NCBI GenBank assembly: GCA_900546495.1
Contig: URDN01000053.1
Location: 1 to 14,631 of the forward strand
Source of the DNA: an uncultured Lachnospiraceae bacterium
Lineage (GTDB): Bacteria > Bacillota > Clostridia > Lachnospirales > Lachnospiraceae
Length of the DNA stretch: 14,631 bases
Reading direction: 5' to 3'
A program made the position numbers and the translations under genes. Within the stretch, counting starts at the first letter, position 1. Each line of letters starts with the position of its first letter. Below the pieces are notes generated by a model, which saw nothing but the letters and a program-made list of their open reading frames with translations, was not told where the DNA came from and ran no database searches. Below, in pieces: positions 5,331-12,479 of the stretch.

Positions 5331-6566
5331 TTACAGATTTTTCTTCATAATCTCGTAACTTATAATTTCCTGCTCCAGCTTGCAATCATGTTCCAGCATA
5401 TATTGCATGATTTCCGCATAAAATCCCTGTTGCAGAAGATTTCGTGCTTTCACTTTGTCCGGCTCACTCAATTCTCTGCCATATCCGCTGTATGTTTCCA
5501 ATTCCGAAACTCCCATATGCAAAGGCACAAAATCTATCCCGGTTCCTTTTCGCAAATGTTTCAGAATATAAAATCCATCCGGATCAAGATCTCCAAAATG
5601 AAACCACTGTTTCTCTGGATTTTCTTTATACACCCGTTTTAAGAACGCCTGCTTTACACTGTTATGGTATCCTGCCAGGAAAAGATACGCACAATTTTCA
5701 TCTTTCAAACGATGAAAAGAGGTAAGATTTTCCACTGTGACTACCTTATCTGCCTTTACTCGAATAGCCTCCATCTTTTGTATCAGTTCTGAAGATAGCG
5801 CGATCGGTGCATCTTCGATCCGGATACGTTGTCCATCCTTCAGTTGGATTTCTATCTTTCCCTTCAGATAAATATATGACGGATTGGCATAAATCTGAAA
5901 CTCTTGCAAAATGACTTTTTTCTGCTCTCTGTCGTCATCAATGCCTTCCAGTAATTCTGAAAAATCCAGATATGTGGAAAGTACTTTACATACTTTCGCT
6001 CTGTATTGCTTTTCAAACTTCTTACTGTCTTCCAATATCATCATAGACAGTTCCCGTTCCAGAACTTCTTCTTTATTTGCGCAGATAAATTCTAAAATTC
6101 TCAGTAGTTTGTCGCATACTTCCACCTCATAATCTGGCTTTTTTCCAGTCTTAACCTTACCAAGCTGATCCCTGCAGAACATATAAATAACTATATAATC
6201 TGCAAGTCCCTTCTGCATCCATCTCTCAAAAAAAGCAATCTGTTCCTGAACAATATCCTTCCTCTGTTTTCTGCCCAACAGTTCATAATACGCATCCAGC
6301 TTTTCCTTGCAGGCAACCACCTTTGTGATCACCCCATTTTTTCTATCTATGTGGACCAGTCCCTGCTCCTCCAAAACCTGCATCTCGGTTTCAAAATCTT
6401 TCACCTGCGCCACACTTGCATAGTCAGAAACATAATCTTTCCATACCTTCTCCGGTTTTACCGCAAAATTCTGTGAAACAGCATTCGTTCCTTCATATGT
6501 TTTGCTGTTTTCATATTTGTCCAGCAGAGCATGCAGCAACTTGCTCTGATTAATCGTTAAATTCAT
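5331..6566 (-). CDS. jetD: Wadjet protein JetD (Toprim nuclease subunit)
   Basis: This 411-residue protein is the last gene of the operon. JetD is the topoisomerase VI-like nuclease that cuts closed circular DNA once the JetABC SMC motor has extruded it. The N-terminal half (about 1-250) is a helical/winged region with little recognisable sequence. The C-terminal part carries the Toprim signature: a conserved Glu279 in VTVENLTSF and the metal-binding cluster FGDLDPDG (Asp326, Asp328, Asp330), about residues 273-365. A further conserved helical tail follows. The length is typical of the family and the motif is intact, so an active nuclease is expected. The start overlaps the jetC end by 17 bases, and the nearest Shine-Dalgarno (AAGGA) is 15 bases away, so it is probably translated by coupling to jetC. 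Confidence 0.9.
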   Translation of the reverse strand: MNLTINQSKLLHALLDKYENSKTYEGTNAVSQNFAVKPEKVWKDYVSDYASVAQVKDFETEMQVLEEQGLVHIDRKNGVITKVVACKEKLDAYYELLGRKQRKDIVQEQIAFFERWMQKGLADYIVIYMFCRDQLGKVKTGKKPDYEVEVCDKLLRILEFICANKEEVLERELSMMILEDSKKFEKQYRAKVCKVLSTYLDFSELLEGIDDDREQKKVILQEFQIYANPSYIYLKGKIEIQLKDGQRIRIEDAPIALSSELIQKMEAIRVKADKVVTVENLTSFHRLKDENCAYLFLAGYHNSVKQAFLKRVYKENPEKQWFHFGDLDPDGFYILKHLRKGTGIDFVPLHMGVSELETYSGYGRELSEPDKVKARNLLQQGFYAEIMQYMLEHDCKLEQEIISYEIMKKNL

Positions 6567-9500
6567 CCAGTTTCACTAATCCTTCTACTGCATTCGTATA
6601 GCGGCCGGTAATGATCAGACTGACCGTAGACTGAATATACTGACCGATACTTCCTATTTTCTCCGGTGGTGCCGCATAAATGACCTGAAATCCGTTTTCC
6701 TCCAGATATTTTACCATCTGCTCAATTCGCTCTCGCGACAGCGCAGAAAATGCCTCGTCGATAAATGCCAGACGCGCACAGCAGCTTCGCTGCGGATAAC
6801 ACTGCAACAGGCTTGCTGCCAGAATAATAAAATACGGTGTCTGTTTTTCACCGTTTGATGCAGAACCCTGTTTTTTCGAAAGATCAGCTGTGATTTTCTC
6901 CTCACCTTGGCGGCTTGTGATCTCCATATCATAGGTAAAATACTTCCGATAATCCGTATATTCTTCCTCATCCTCCTCATTTAAGATCATATCCATAAAT
7001 TCACGAATGTCCCGCTCCATCTCTTCATCTTCCCGATTGACATTCATATACAATTCCGGAGAATTCATATAATTCTCAAGCTTTTTACAGATTCTGAAAA
7101 ACAGCATCCGCTCTGGTTTTTCCTGCATCTTAAATTTATAAGTATCCTGTCCGAACGGAATCTGCTTCAGCTCACGGTTAATCGCATCAATCTCGCGTTT
7201 TGCCTCACCAATAGTCTCATTCATTTCTGCGACAAAGTCATTCATAAATGCACTTTCCAGTTTCTGTGACTGATCCAGCAGCTTCCTGTGTACTTCTTCA
7301 ATTTTTACATTTGCAATCTCACGGTATTCTTTCCGATAAAACGGAATGTACGCCGGACCGCGCTGGTTCATATCCTTTCCTGCGATTTTACAATATTCAA
7401 TCTGTTCATTTTCCAGATTTTTGACACAATCGTCCAGACCGGATCTCAGTTTTTTCAACGACATCTCAGAAATCACCCGGACATCATCCTGCTTTGCAGA
7501 AAGTTTTTCATATTCTTCTAACATTGCCCGTTCCAGTTCAAGATACTTTATCCGAATTTCTTCATATAGTTTTTCACAGGTATGAATCTCTCCTGAGATA
7601 TTTTTCTGACGCTGTTCGTAACCTTTCTGCTCGCTCTGGCATTCCCCGATTTTGGTATAAAGGCGTTTTTGCTGCATCTCTACTTCCTGATAAGCCTTTT
7701 TCGCATCAATCTGCTCCTTCAAAATAGCAGCAAATTCCGGACTTTCCTGAATCTGTTGGATTGTATCTTCATATTTACGCTTCTCAGTCTGATTTTGTGC
7801 CAACAGTTCCGGCGCTTCCACATGGTAATTATCTATTTCCAGATTTATGCCACGCAATGAACTGATTTTTTCTTTCGTCTGCTTCACTTCGTCCATCACC
7901 TGATCATAGGCTTCCTGCACGATCTGTTTTTGTTCACGCACAGCCTGTTTCTGCACTTCAATAGCATCCTGTCCCAGACAGATCTGTGTTTTTTTCATAT
8001 TCATGCAGGAAACCGCATAACTCTTTGCCAGCATTCCGTCCTTCATCAGACCGCCTTTTGGATATTCATGCAATTCGTTCAGACTGTCGCACAGATGAAT
8101 CCCGTTCAGCAGATAGTTGGCATATCTTCTGGCATCAACATTTGGAATCACTAACTGTTCCGCAGCCGATCCTTTTACTACCTCAGAATCCGGCAGCTTA
8201 TCTGTAATGACAACCGTTGCCGCATGCAGCTTCTTTTCCTGTAAAACCCGCATTGCTTCCATACAATATTTTCCATCTACGATCAGATAGAAACGTTTTC
8301 GTCCCAGAAAAGTCTCAATTGCCTGACGCCATGAAGTATCTTTCAGATCCTGAACCAGTTCCGCAAACATTCGCACTTCGGCAGTAATTCCCTTTTTTGC
8401 AAATGCATCTTTGATCACCTGTTTTGCCTTAACCACTTCTTCCGGGAAAATAACCTGATTTGCTTCCAGCTGTTTCAACTGTTTTTCCAGATGCATAAGT
8501 TCCTCATGCCGTATTCCTTTTTCATCCTCTAAATGTACCTTCTGACTTCCAAGCAGGTTCTGCTGCTTATCTACCACATCCAGTAAGCGAAGCAGTTCCT
8601 TACGTTTCTGATCCGCTGAAACTCCTGCTTCCCCAAGATGCAATAAGACCGGTCTGCTGCCAGCATCCAGTTTTTCCGGTAACCATGCAATTTCTGAGGA
8701 AAGTGCCTTCTGAATCCGCAGCAATTTGGCAGTCTGTTCTTCTTCCTTTTCAATTTTAAACGCAATCTGCTGAACCTGACTTTTCAGATTTTCTATGGAT
8801 TTTTGCATTCCCTGGTAAGCATCATTGGACTCAGCGATCTGTAACCGCTCTCTTGCCGCTTCCAGTAGCTTCTGCAGATCCTCCTGTCTTTGCTGCAACT
8901 CCTTTTTCTTCTGCTCTAATTCCGCAACACGGAGTTCAATCTCTTCTTTTTCCTTCTGTTTTACCTGAACTTCCTGATAACGAAGCATCATTTCCCGGAT
9001 GTTGAGATTTCGCTTCTTCGTTTCATACTTCTGGCTTTTGTTTTCAATCTCTACCAGCTTATTTTTGCTGTCACGCAGATCCTCATACATTTTCCGGATA
9101 TGATCGAACTGCTCCCGCTGTTCCCGAAGTTCCTTCAAAGAATCTACATTTCCCGGTTCCAGTACACATTCCGCAATAAACTGATCAATATTATTCTGTG
9201 GATCAAATGCCATCATTTTAATCAGTTTGGAACGGTATTTGCTCACCTCACAGCGTAAGCCTAATGCACGTACAATCTGCTCTGTTCCGCGCTCTCTGCC
9301 CATGAATTCTGCAGATTTCATGCGGACACCTTTTACTTCCAACAGATTTTTCGGTGTTACATACATGTTTTTTCCATCGATCTCACAGAAATTCAGATCC
9401 TCGATCTGCGCATTTCTGCAGACAAACCAGCTGCTGCCGGGTGCGGAAACTTCATCCGGAGATTCTATGCACACACCGATCACCAGATGTTCCTGCTCTG

Positions 9501-9804
9501 CCGGTGACCAGAATTCCATTGCAATATAACTGACGACCTGTCCCTGACGGAGATACCGCGTTGCACCATTACTTTTCGTATCCCCCCGCACATAGCCTTT
9601 TACCGTTCTGTCCTTATCCTTTGCCGCTTTGTTAAACTGTGTATTTCCGGTGAGCACATACGTCATAGCATCCAAAACCGTTGATTTACCACTTCCATTA
9701 ACACCGGTAAACAGGGTGGAACCTTCCAGTTCGATGCACACATGCTGAAAACGGGACCACTGCACTAGTAATAATTTCGTTGCTGTTTTTCTATTCTGCA
9801 TCAT
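6550..9804 (-). CDS. jetC: Wadjet protein JetC (SMC/MukB-like ATPase)
   Basis: This is the SMC motor subunit, about 1084 residues. Numbered from an alternative ATG at 9810, it shows a Walker A GVNGSGKS (36-43), a Q-loop region DPQNNID (about 204), a coiled coil (about 225-450), a globular hinge (about 455-612), a second coiled coil (about 615-870), then the ABC signature SNGEKQ (about 985) and Walker B with catalytic glutamate AFIDEAFS (Glu1019). Head and hinge are both present, so it is complete. GGAGG at 9818-9814 is only 3 bases before the ATG at 9810 but 9 bases before the ATG at 9804, so I prefer 9804. It overlaps jetB by 14 bases. It is known to form a MukB-like loop-extruding complex with JetA and JetB. 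An SbcC/Rad50-type repair ATPase is the alternative, but the neighbours rule that out. Confidence 0.93.
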   Translation of the reverse strand: MMQNRKTATKLLLVQWSRFQHVCIELEGSTLFTGVNGSGKSTVLDAMTYVLTGNTQFNKAAKDKDRTVKGYVRGDTKSNGATRYLRQGQVVSYIAMEFWSPAEQEHLVIGVCIESPDEVSAPGSSWFVCRNAQIEDLNFCEIDGKNMYVTPKNLLEVKGVRMKSAEFMGRERGTEQIVRALGLRCEVSKYRSKLIKMMAFDPQNNIDQFIAECVLEPGNVDSLKELREQREQFDHIRKMYEDLRDSKNKLVEIENKSQKYETKKRNLNIREMMLRYQEVQVKQKEKEEIELRVAELEQKKKELQQRQEDLQKLLEAARERLQIAESNDAYQGMQKSIENLKSQVQQIAFKIEKEEEQTAKLLRIQKALSSEIAWLPEKLDAGSRPVLLHLGEAGVSADQKRKELLRLLDVVDKQQNLLGSQKVHLEDEKGIRHEELMHLEKQLKQLEANQVIFPEEVVKAKQVIKDAFAKKGITAEVRMFAELVQDLKDTSWRQAIETFLGRKRFYLIVDGKYCMEAMRVLQEKKLHAATVVITDKLPDSEVVKGSAAEQLVIPNVDARRYANYLLNGIHLCDSLNELHEYPKGGLMKDGMLAKSYAVSCMNMKKTQICLGQDAIEVQKQAVREQKQIVQEAYDQVMDEVKQTKEKISSLRGINLEIDNYHVEAPELLAQNQTEKRKYEDTIQQIQESPEFAAILKEQIDAKKAYQEVEMQQKRLYTKIGECQSEQKGYEQRQKNISGEIHTCEKLYEEIRIKYLELERAMLEEYEKLSAKQDDVRVISEMSLKKLRSGLDDCVKNLENEQIEYCKIAGKDMNQRGPAYIPFYRKEYREIANVKIEEVHRKLLDQSQKLESAFMNDFVAEMNETIGEAKREIDAINRELKQIPFGQDTYKFKMQEKPERMLFFRICKKLENYMNSPELYMNVNREDEEMERDIREFMDMILNEEDEEEYTDYRKYFTYDMEITSRQGEEKITADLSKKQGSASNGEKQTPYFIILAASLLQCYPQRSCCARLAFIDEAFSALSRERIEQMVKYLEENGFQVIYAAPPEKIGSIGQYIQSTVSLIITGRYTNAVEGLVKLDEFND

Positions 9805-10438
9805 CCGCATCTTCCTCCGTTTCGGTATTTTCTTTTTCCATCATTCTCTTTTCCGTCACTTCCACAAACTTTTTAAATTCTTCCGTATCCAGCGCAAACT
9901 GCAAAGAAGCGTACAGACGGATGAGACATTCTGGTTCCCCGACCTTTCCTTTCACTTCGATCAGATTGTAACGGGAAAATAATTTCAGGATATTTGCCAT
10001 CAATGTTTTGTCAAACGGTTCCTTGAGTCCGTATTTTTCCAATGTAAATCCAAGGTCTGTGATGGAAACTGTAATTGTCTGTGCCAGGCTTCCACTGCGC
10101 AGGCGGTCCACATACAATGTCCACAGACAGCACAACACCAGACTCTCCGCTTTTTTCAACGCCAGACGATTGCCCTGCAGTTTTCCATTTTCACCAAACT
10201 CCGCACTGTTTCGAAGCATGACCACACCATTTTCCCGGTCAAGTACAATATCAAATCCGATAAAGGAAAAATACTGTTCAAATACTTCCTGTCGTTTCGC
10301 TACAAAATAATACATTTTTTTATAATCTTCGTCCTTATCCCGCACAAGAAATGTCTGTTTCAGGAGTCTTCTACAGCTTTTCTGAAATAAGTGTTTCTCC
10401 GAAGAAGTAAAATCTTCCCATATTGTCTCTATACTCAT
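9791..10438 (-). CDS. jetB: Wadjet protein JetB (KITE-type subunit)
   Basis: This 215-residue protein is the second gene of the operon, between the kleisin and the SMC ATPase. JetB proteins are the MukE/KITE-like winged-helix partners that bind the kleisin. The sequence is helical with two winged-helix-like blocks (about 1-95 and 96-185), including a segment LMANILKLFSRYNLIE that resembles a wing helix, and an acidic tail (about 198-215). I see no catalytic motif, as expected. The ATG shares one base with the jetA stop (TAATG), and AGGAGG is 7 bases upstream, which indicates tight coupling. Identification depends strongly on position, size and fold type, since this family diverges quickly. 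Confidence 0.82.
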   Translation of the reverse strand: MSIETIWEDFTSSEKHLFQKSCRRLLKQTFLVRDKDEDYKKMYYFVAKRQEVFEQYFSFIGFDIVLDRENGVVMLRNSAEFGENGKLQGNRLALKKAESLVLCCLWTLYVDRLRSGSLAQTITVSITDLGFTLEKYGLKEPFDKTLMANILKLFSRYNLIEVKGKVGEPECLIRLYASLQFALDTEEFKKFVEVTEKRMMEKENTETEEDADDAE

Positions 10439-11736
10439 TATACATCCTCCTTCGTTATCTTAAACCGGCGCAAGCGCATGTTATTTGCTTCATAAAAACC
10501 ACCCTGCACCTCAACTCCAAATCCATTTTCTTTCGCATAAGTGATTGCAGAAATATTGGCAAGAATGTCTTCTTTTCGCTGTGCTTCCATCGCAGCCTGT
10601 ATTGCTTCCTCTGTCATTTCTTCGATTTCTGTCACAACCGGCTCTTTGATGGATTGCATCTGACGCGGGAAGCGCACAGAACCCTCATCCAGAAATTCGT
10701 GACAATTTAACCGGAACAGATCTTCCATCTCCTCCGGCAGCGTATCTTTCATCGAAAGTTCTGTCATTTCTTCCATCAGATACCGCATCGTCCGCTCCAC
10801 ATTTCCACGGACATCGTTCTCACGGTTTCGCAGGAAACGTGCCCTGCCGATCGCAATCTGCAAATAAATATTAATCTTATGCTTGATATCATGCATGATC
10901 TGATCATAATCTTCATCCAGAAAACGCTTAGTTGCCTGAATCATATCCAGCACCAGATTTTCTGCCTGCATATGATCCAGATTTTCTTCTTCCATGCAAT
11001 CCTGTACCATACGCTCAAATACCGGTTCATCCGCAATCATCCCATCTAATTTTGTTTTTATAAAAATTCGATAAATATGGATATTCTGCTGTTTCGTCAG
11101 TCTGGAATACTCACGGATAAAATTTCCGTCACAATATTCCAGAATATTTTCGGTCAGGCTCTCCAGCGACTGTTCCTGCACCATTTTTTCAATAATTTTC
11201 CGAATGAATGTAGAAAGTTTTTTCAACGCTTTGGACAGATCCCTTGCATTTTTATTTATATTTTTTATGCCATTTACATATGGATTTTCTTTCCATTGAT
11301 CCGGATTATTTAACGTATTATATATGTTGTAAATATAACTGGAAAATTCCTCCTGCTCCGGTTTTTCCAGCTGATTTAAAAACTCTGCCAGCGCAATTCC
11401 GTTTTCTGTCATTACGATCTGCTTTTCATAAGTCGCATCATCGATTTCTTCATACAGCCATCCAATCTCTTTTGAAATAAATTTGCGGATCACAGCTGCT
11501 GCCATATCATTTGCAGTCTTATCTCCAGTGTACTCCTCCTCTGATAATTCCACATGATGCTCCAGAAAATAAATTGCAAGCGTATCCCTGATTCTGTTTC
11601 GCGGAATACGATAACTGATTTCTCTTTCATATTCTTTATAAATCAGCTGCATGCAGTCGGCATAAATTCTCTGATTACTGCCACTTGCCAGATTATTGAA
11701 AAATCCTGCCGGAATTACATTAAAAACTTGAAACAT
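10438..11736 (-). CDS. jetA: Wadjet protein JetA (kleisin-type subunit)
   Basis: This 432-residue first gene of the operon starts at ATG 11736 (MFQVFNVIPAGFFNNL), which has GGGAGG 11 bases upstream. A longer frame from TTG 11796 has no ribosome binding site and adds 20 residues of low complexity, so I discard it. The N-terminus matches Clostridial JetA proteins. The protein is mostly alpha-helical with long charged helices (about 190-330) and a C-terminal wing-like end (GFGVEVQGGFYEANN). JetA bridges the SMC heads as the kleisin. A possible -10 (TACAAT) lies on the minus strand at 11816-11811, with no good -35, so the promoter is uncertain. The JetA type together with a JetC of about 1.08 kb residues suggests a type III-like Wadjet, but I assign the type only provisionally. 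Confidence 0.85.
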   Translation of the reverse strand: MFQVFNVIPAGFFNNLASGSNQRIYADCMQLIYKEYEREISYRIPRNRIRDTLAIYFLEHHVELSEEEYTGDKTANDMAAAVIRKFISKEIGWLYEEIDDATYEKQIVMTENGIALAEFLNQLEKPEQEEFSSYIYNIYNTLNNPDQWKENPYVNGIKNINKNARDLSKALKKLSTFIRKIIEKMVQEQSLESLTENILEYCDGNFIREYSRLTKQQNIHIYRIFIKTKLDGMIADEPVFERMVQDCMEEENLDHMQAENLVLDMIQATKRFLDEDYDQIMHDIKHKINIYLQIAIGRARFLRNRENDVRGNVERTMRYLMEEMTELSMKDTLPEEMEDLFRLNCHEFLDEGSVRFPRQMQSIKEPVVTEIEEMTEEAIQAAMEAQRKEDILANISAITYAKENGFGVEVQGGFYEANNMRLRRFKITKEDV

Positions 11737-11808
11737 GAAAAAAGATACCTCCCTGCTAATTTCTTTATTTACACTTTCTGCTTTCTTTTTTCTCAAACAT
11801 CTTTCGTT

Positions 11809-11904
11809 TTATTGTACAACATTTTTCTGCATATTTCCTGCCATATTTTCAAAAACAAAGAGCAAATATTCTGCATTAGCTGAAACAAAAAATCTTCTGC
11901 TCAT
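11809..11904 (-). CDS. possible 31-residue ORF in the jetA leader
   Basis: ATG at 11904 with GGAG 5 bases upstream opens a frame of 31 codons beginning MSRRFFVSANAEYLLF. It ends at TAA 11811-11809, 72 bases before the jetA start, and lies between a bidirectional terminator and jetA. It could be a leader peptide or a small protein of the operon. It could equally be chance, since the DNA is AT-rich and the peptide shows no recognisable motif. Confidence 0.2.
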   Translation of the reverse strand: MSRRFFVSANAEYLLFVFENMAGNMQKNVVQ

Positions 11905-11922
11905 TTTTCTCCAATAAAAAAC

Positions 11923-11960
11923 AGGTCAGATATCTGAGTCATTCTCAGAATCTCCAACCC
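11923..11960. terminator. bidirectional terminator upstream of the jet operon
   Basis: A hairpin with core stem TCTGAG/CTCAGA, extended by AGAT/ATCT and an outer GG/CC pair with small bulges, is flanked by T-runs on both strands. On the plus strand it is followed by CATTTTTTT, and on the minus strand by TGTTTTTTATT. A perfect 12-bp palindrome, TCAGATATCTGA (11926-11937), lies inside. On the minus strand it closes the debris region (11990-12477) and insulates the jet operon from the sucrose gene transcript. Confidence 0.55.
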
Positions 11961-11989
11961 ATTTTTTTATCTTTCATTCATTAAAAATA

Positions 11990-12241
11990 TTACCGCCAGA
12001 TTCCCCGCCGTTTTCGAATTATATAATACATACTGTTTTCCATCGCCATAACTTTTTCCAACGGAATACTCTTAAACACTAGCATTTTCATCTTGAACTT
12101 AATCCAGAAGAAGGAATAAACCGCCAATACCGCAAATGTAATTCCAGTTACCAGCCAGATCATGTTGCGCTCCACCAAATCTGTGGAAATAGTAAAGCGG
12201 ATTGCGAATATCCGCTTTACTCTGCGCATTTCTCGAAACAT
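11990..12241 (-). CDS. 83-residue ORF with a membrane helix; N-terminus resembles a PPOX-family start
   Basis: ATG at 12241 follows GGAG by 8 bases. The first seven residues, MFREMRR, are the usual opening of pyridoxamine-phosphate-oxidase-like (NimA-type) proteins. What follows is unrelated: a hairpin-coded segment (VKRIFAIRFTI), then a single hydrophobic helix (about residues 27-49) and a basic tail ending IIRKRRGIWR. There is no flavin-binding core. I read it as either a remnant in which a PPOX start was joined to other DNA, or a small membrane protein. In the second case an internal ATG (residue 27) with GGTGG upstream could be the real start. A terminator hairpin follows at 11960-11923. 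Confidence 0.35.
   Translation of the reverse strand: MFREMRRVKRIFAIRFTISTDLVERNMIWLVTGITFAVLAVYSFFWIKFKMKMLVFKSIPLEKVMAMENSMYYIIRKRRGIWR
12191..12221. repeat. perfect 12-bp inverted repeat
   Basis: AGTAAAGCGGAT (12191-12202) and ATCCGCTTTACT (12210-12221) are perfectly complementary around a 7-base loop. It lies right after the MFREMRR codons of the 83-residue frame, at what looks like a junction between unrelated sequences. There is no adjacent T-run, so it is not a standard terminator. It may be a recombination or insertion footprint, or a folded mRNA element. Confidence 0.5.
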
Positions 12242-12253
12242 GTTTTTTCTCCG

Positions 12254-12373
12254 TTAATATCCTGATTTTCTTAATTCATCCATCATCGCTGCTCTGCGTT
12301 TATATTTTATATGCCATTCTTCGGCAATCTGATTTGCAATTACTTTCCCATTTTTACATGAAGCACATTGCAT
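12254..12373 (-). CDS. possible 39-residue CXXC mini-ORF overlapping the fructokinase stub
   Basis: ATG at 12373 has GGAGG 6 bases upstream, though those bases also encode the Gly-Gly of the fructokinase stub. The peptide starts MQCASCKNGK, with a CXXC pair at Cys3/Cys6, and continues as a charged helix ending DELRKSGY. The stop (12256-12254) is 12 bases before the ATG of the next frame at 12241, giving operon-like spacing. I do not recognise it. It may be the C-terminal end of another gene fused onto the broken scrK, or a genuine small protein. Confidence 0.3.
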   Translation of the reverse strand: MQCASCKNGKVIANQIAEEWHIKYKRRAAMMDELRKSGY

Positions 12374-12477
12374 GGCGCGCCTCCGGGATTGGCTTCAAAA
12401 AGCATATTTCCCTGATCACTTGTTCCATTATTCGTAAAATCGACCAGTAATTCTCCTAAAGCAATTACATCATATAT
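12340..12477 (-). pseudogene. scrK: truncated fructokinase (ScrK, PfkB family), N-terminal stub
   Basis: Immediately downstream of scrB, the minus strand encodes YDVIALGELLVDFT, then GNMLFEANPGGAPCNV, the canonical N-terminus of PfkB-type fructokinases (substrate-binding NPGGAP motif). After about 38 codons the similarity ends and a stop follows 7 codons later (TAA 12342-12340), so about 280 residues including the catalytic GAGD region are missing. The expected start codon position reads ATA (12477-12475), with GGAGGTG directly upstream. This suggests a decayed ATG, though ATA can rarely initiate. In intact sucrose operons scrK phosphorylates the fructose released by ScrB, so this strain must use another fructokinase. 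Confidence 0.7.
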
Positions 12478-12479
12478 TT

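Noticed and set aside
6550..9804. SbcC/Rad50-type repair ATPase as the identity of the large SMC protein
   Set aside because: There is no Cys-x-x-Cys zinc hook at the apex; a globular hinge is present instead. The partners are JetA, JetB and JetD rather than an SbcD nuclease.
11737..11796. 20-codon extension of JetA from a TTG start
   Set aside because: No ribosome binding site precedes it, and its codons include the GGGAGG that serves the ATG at 11736. Known JetA proteins begin at MFQVFN.
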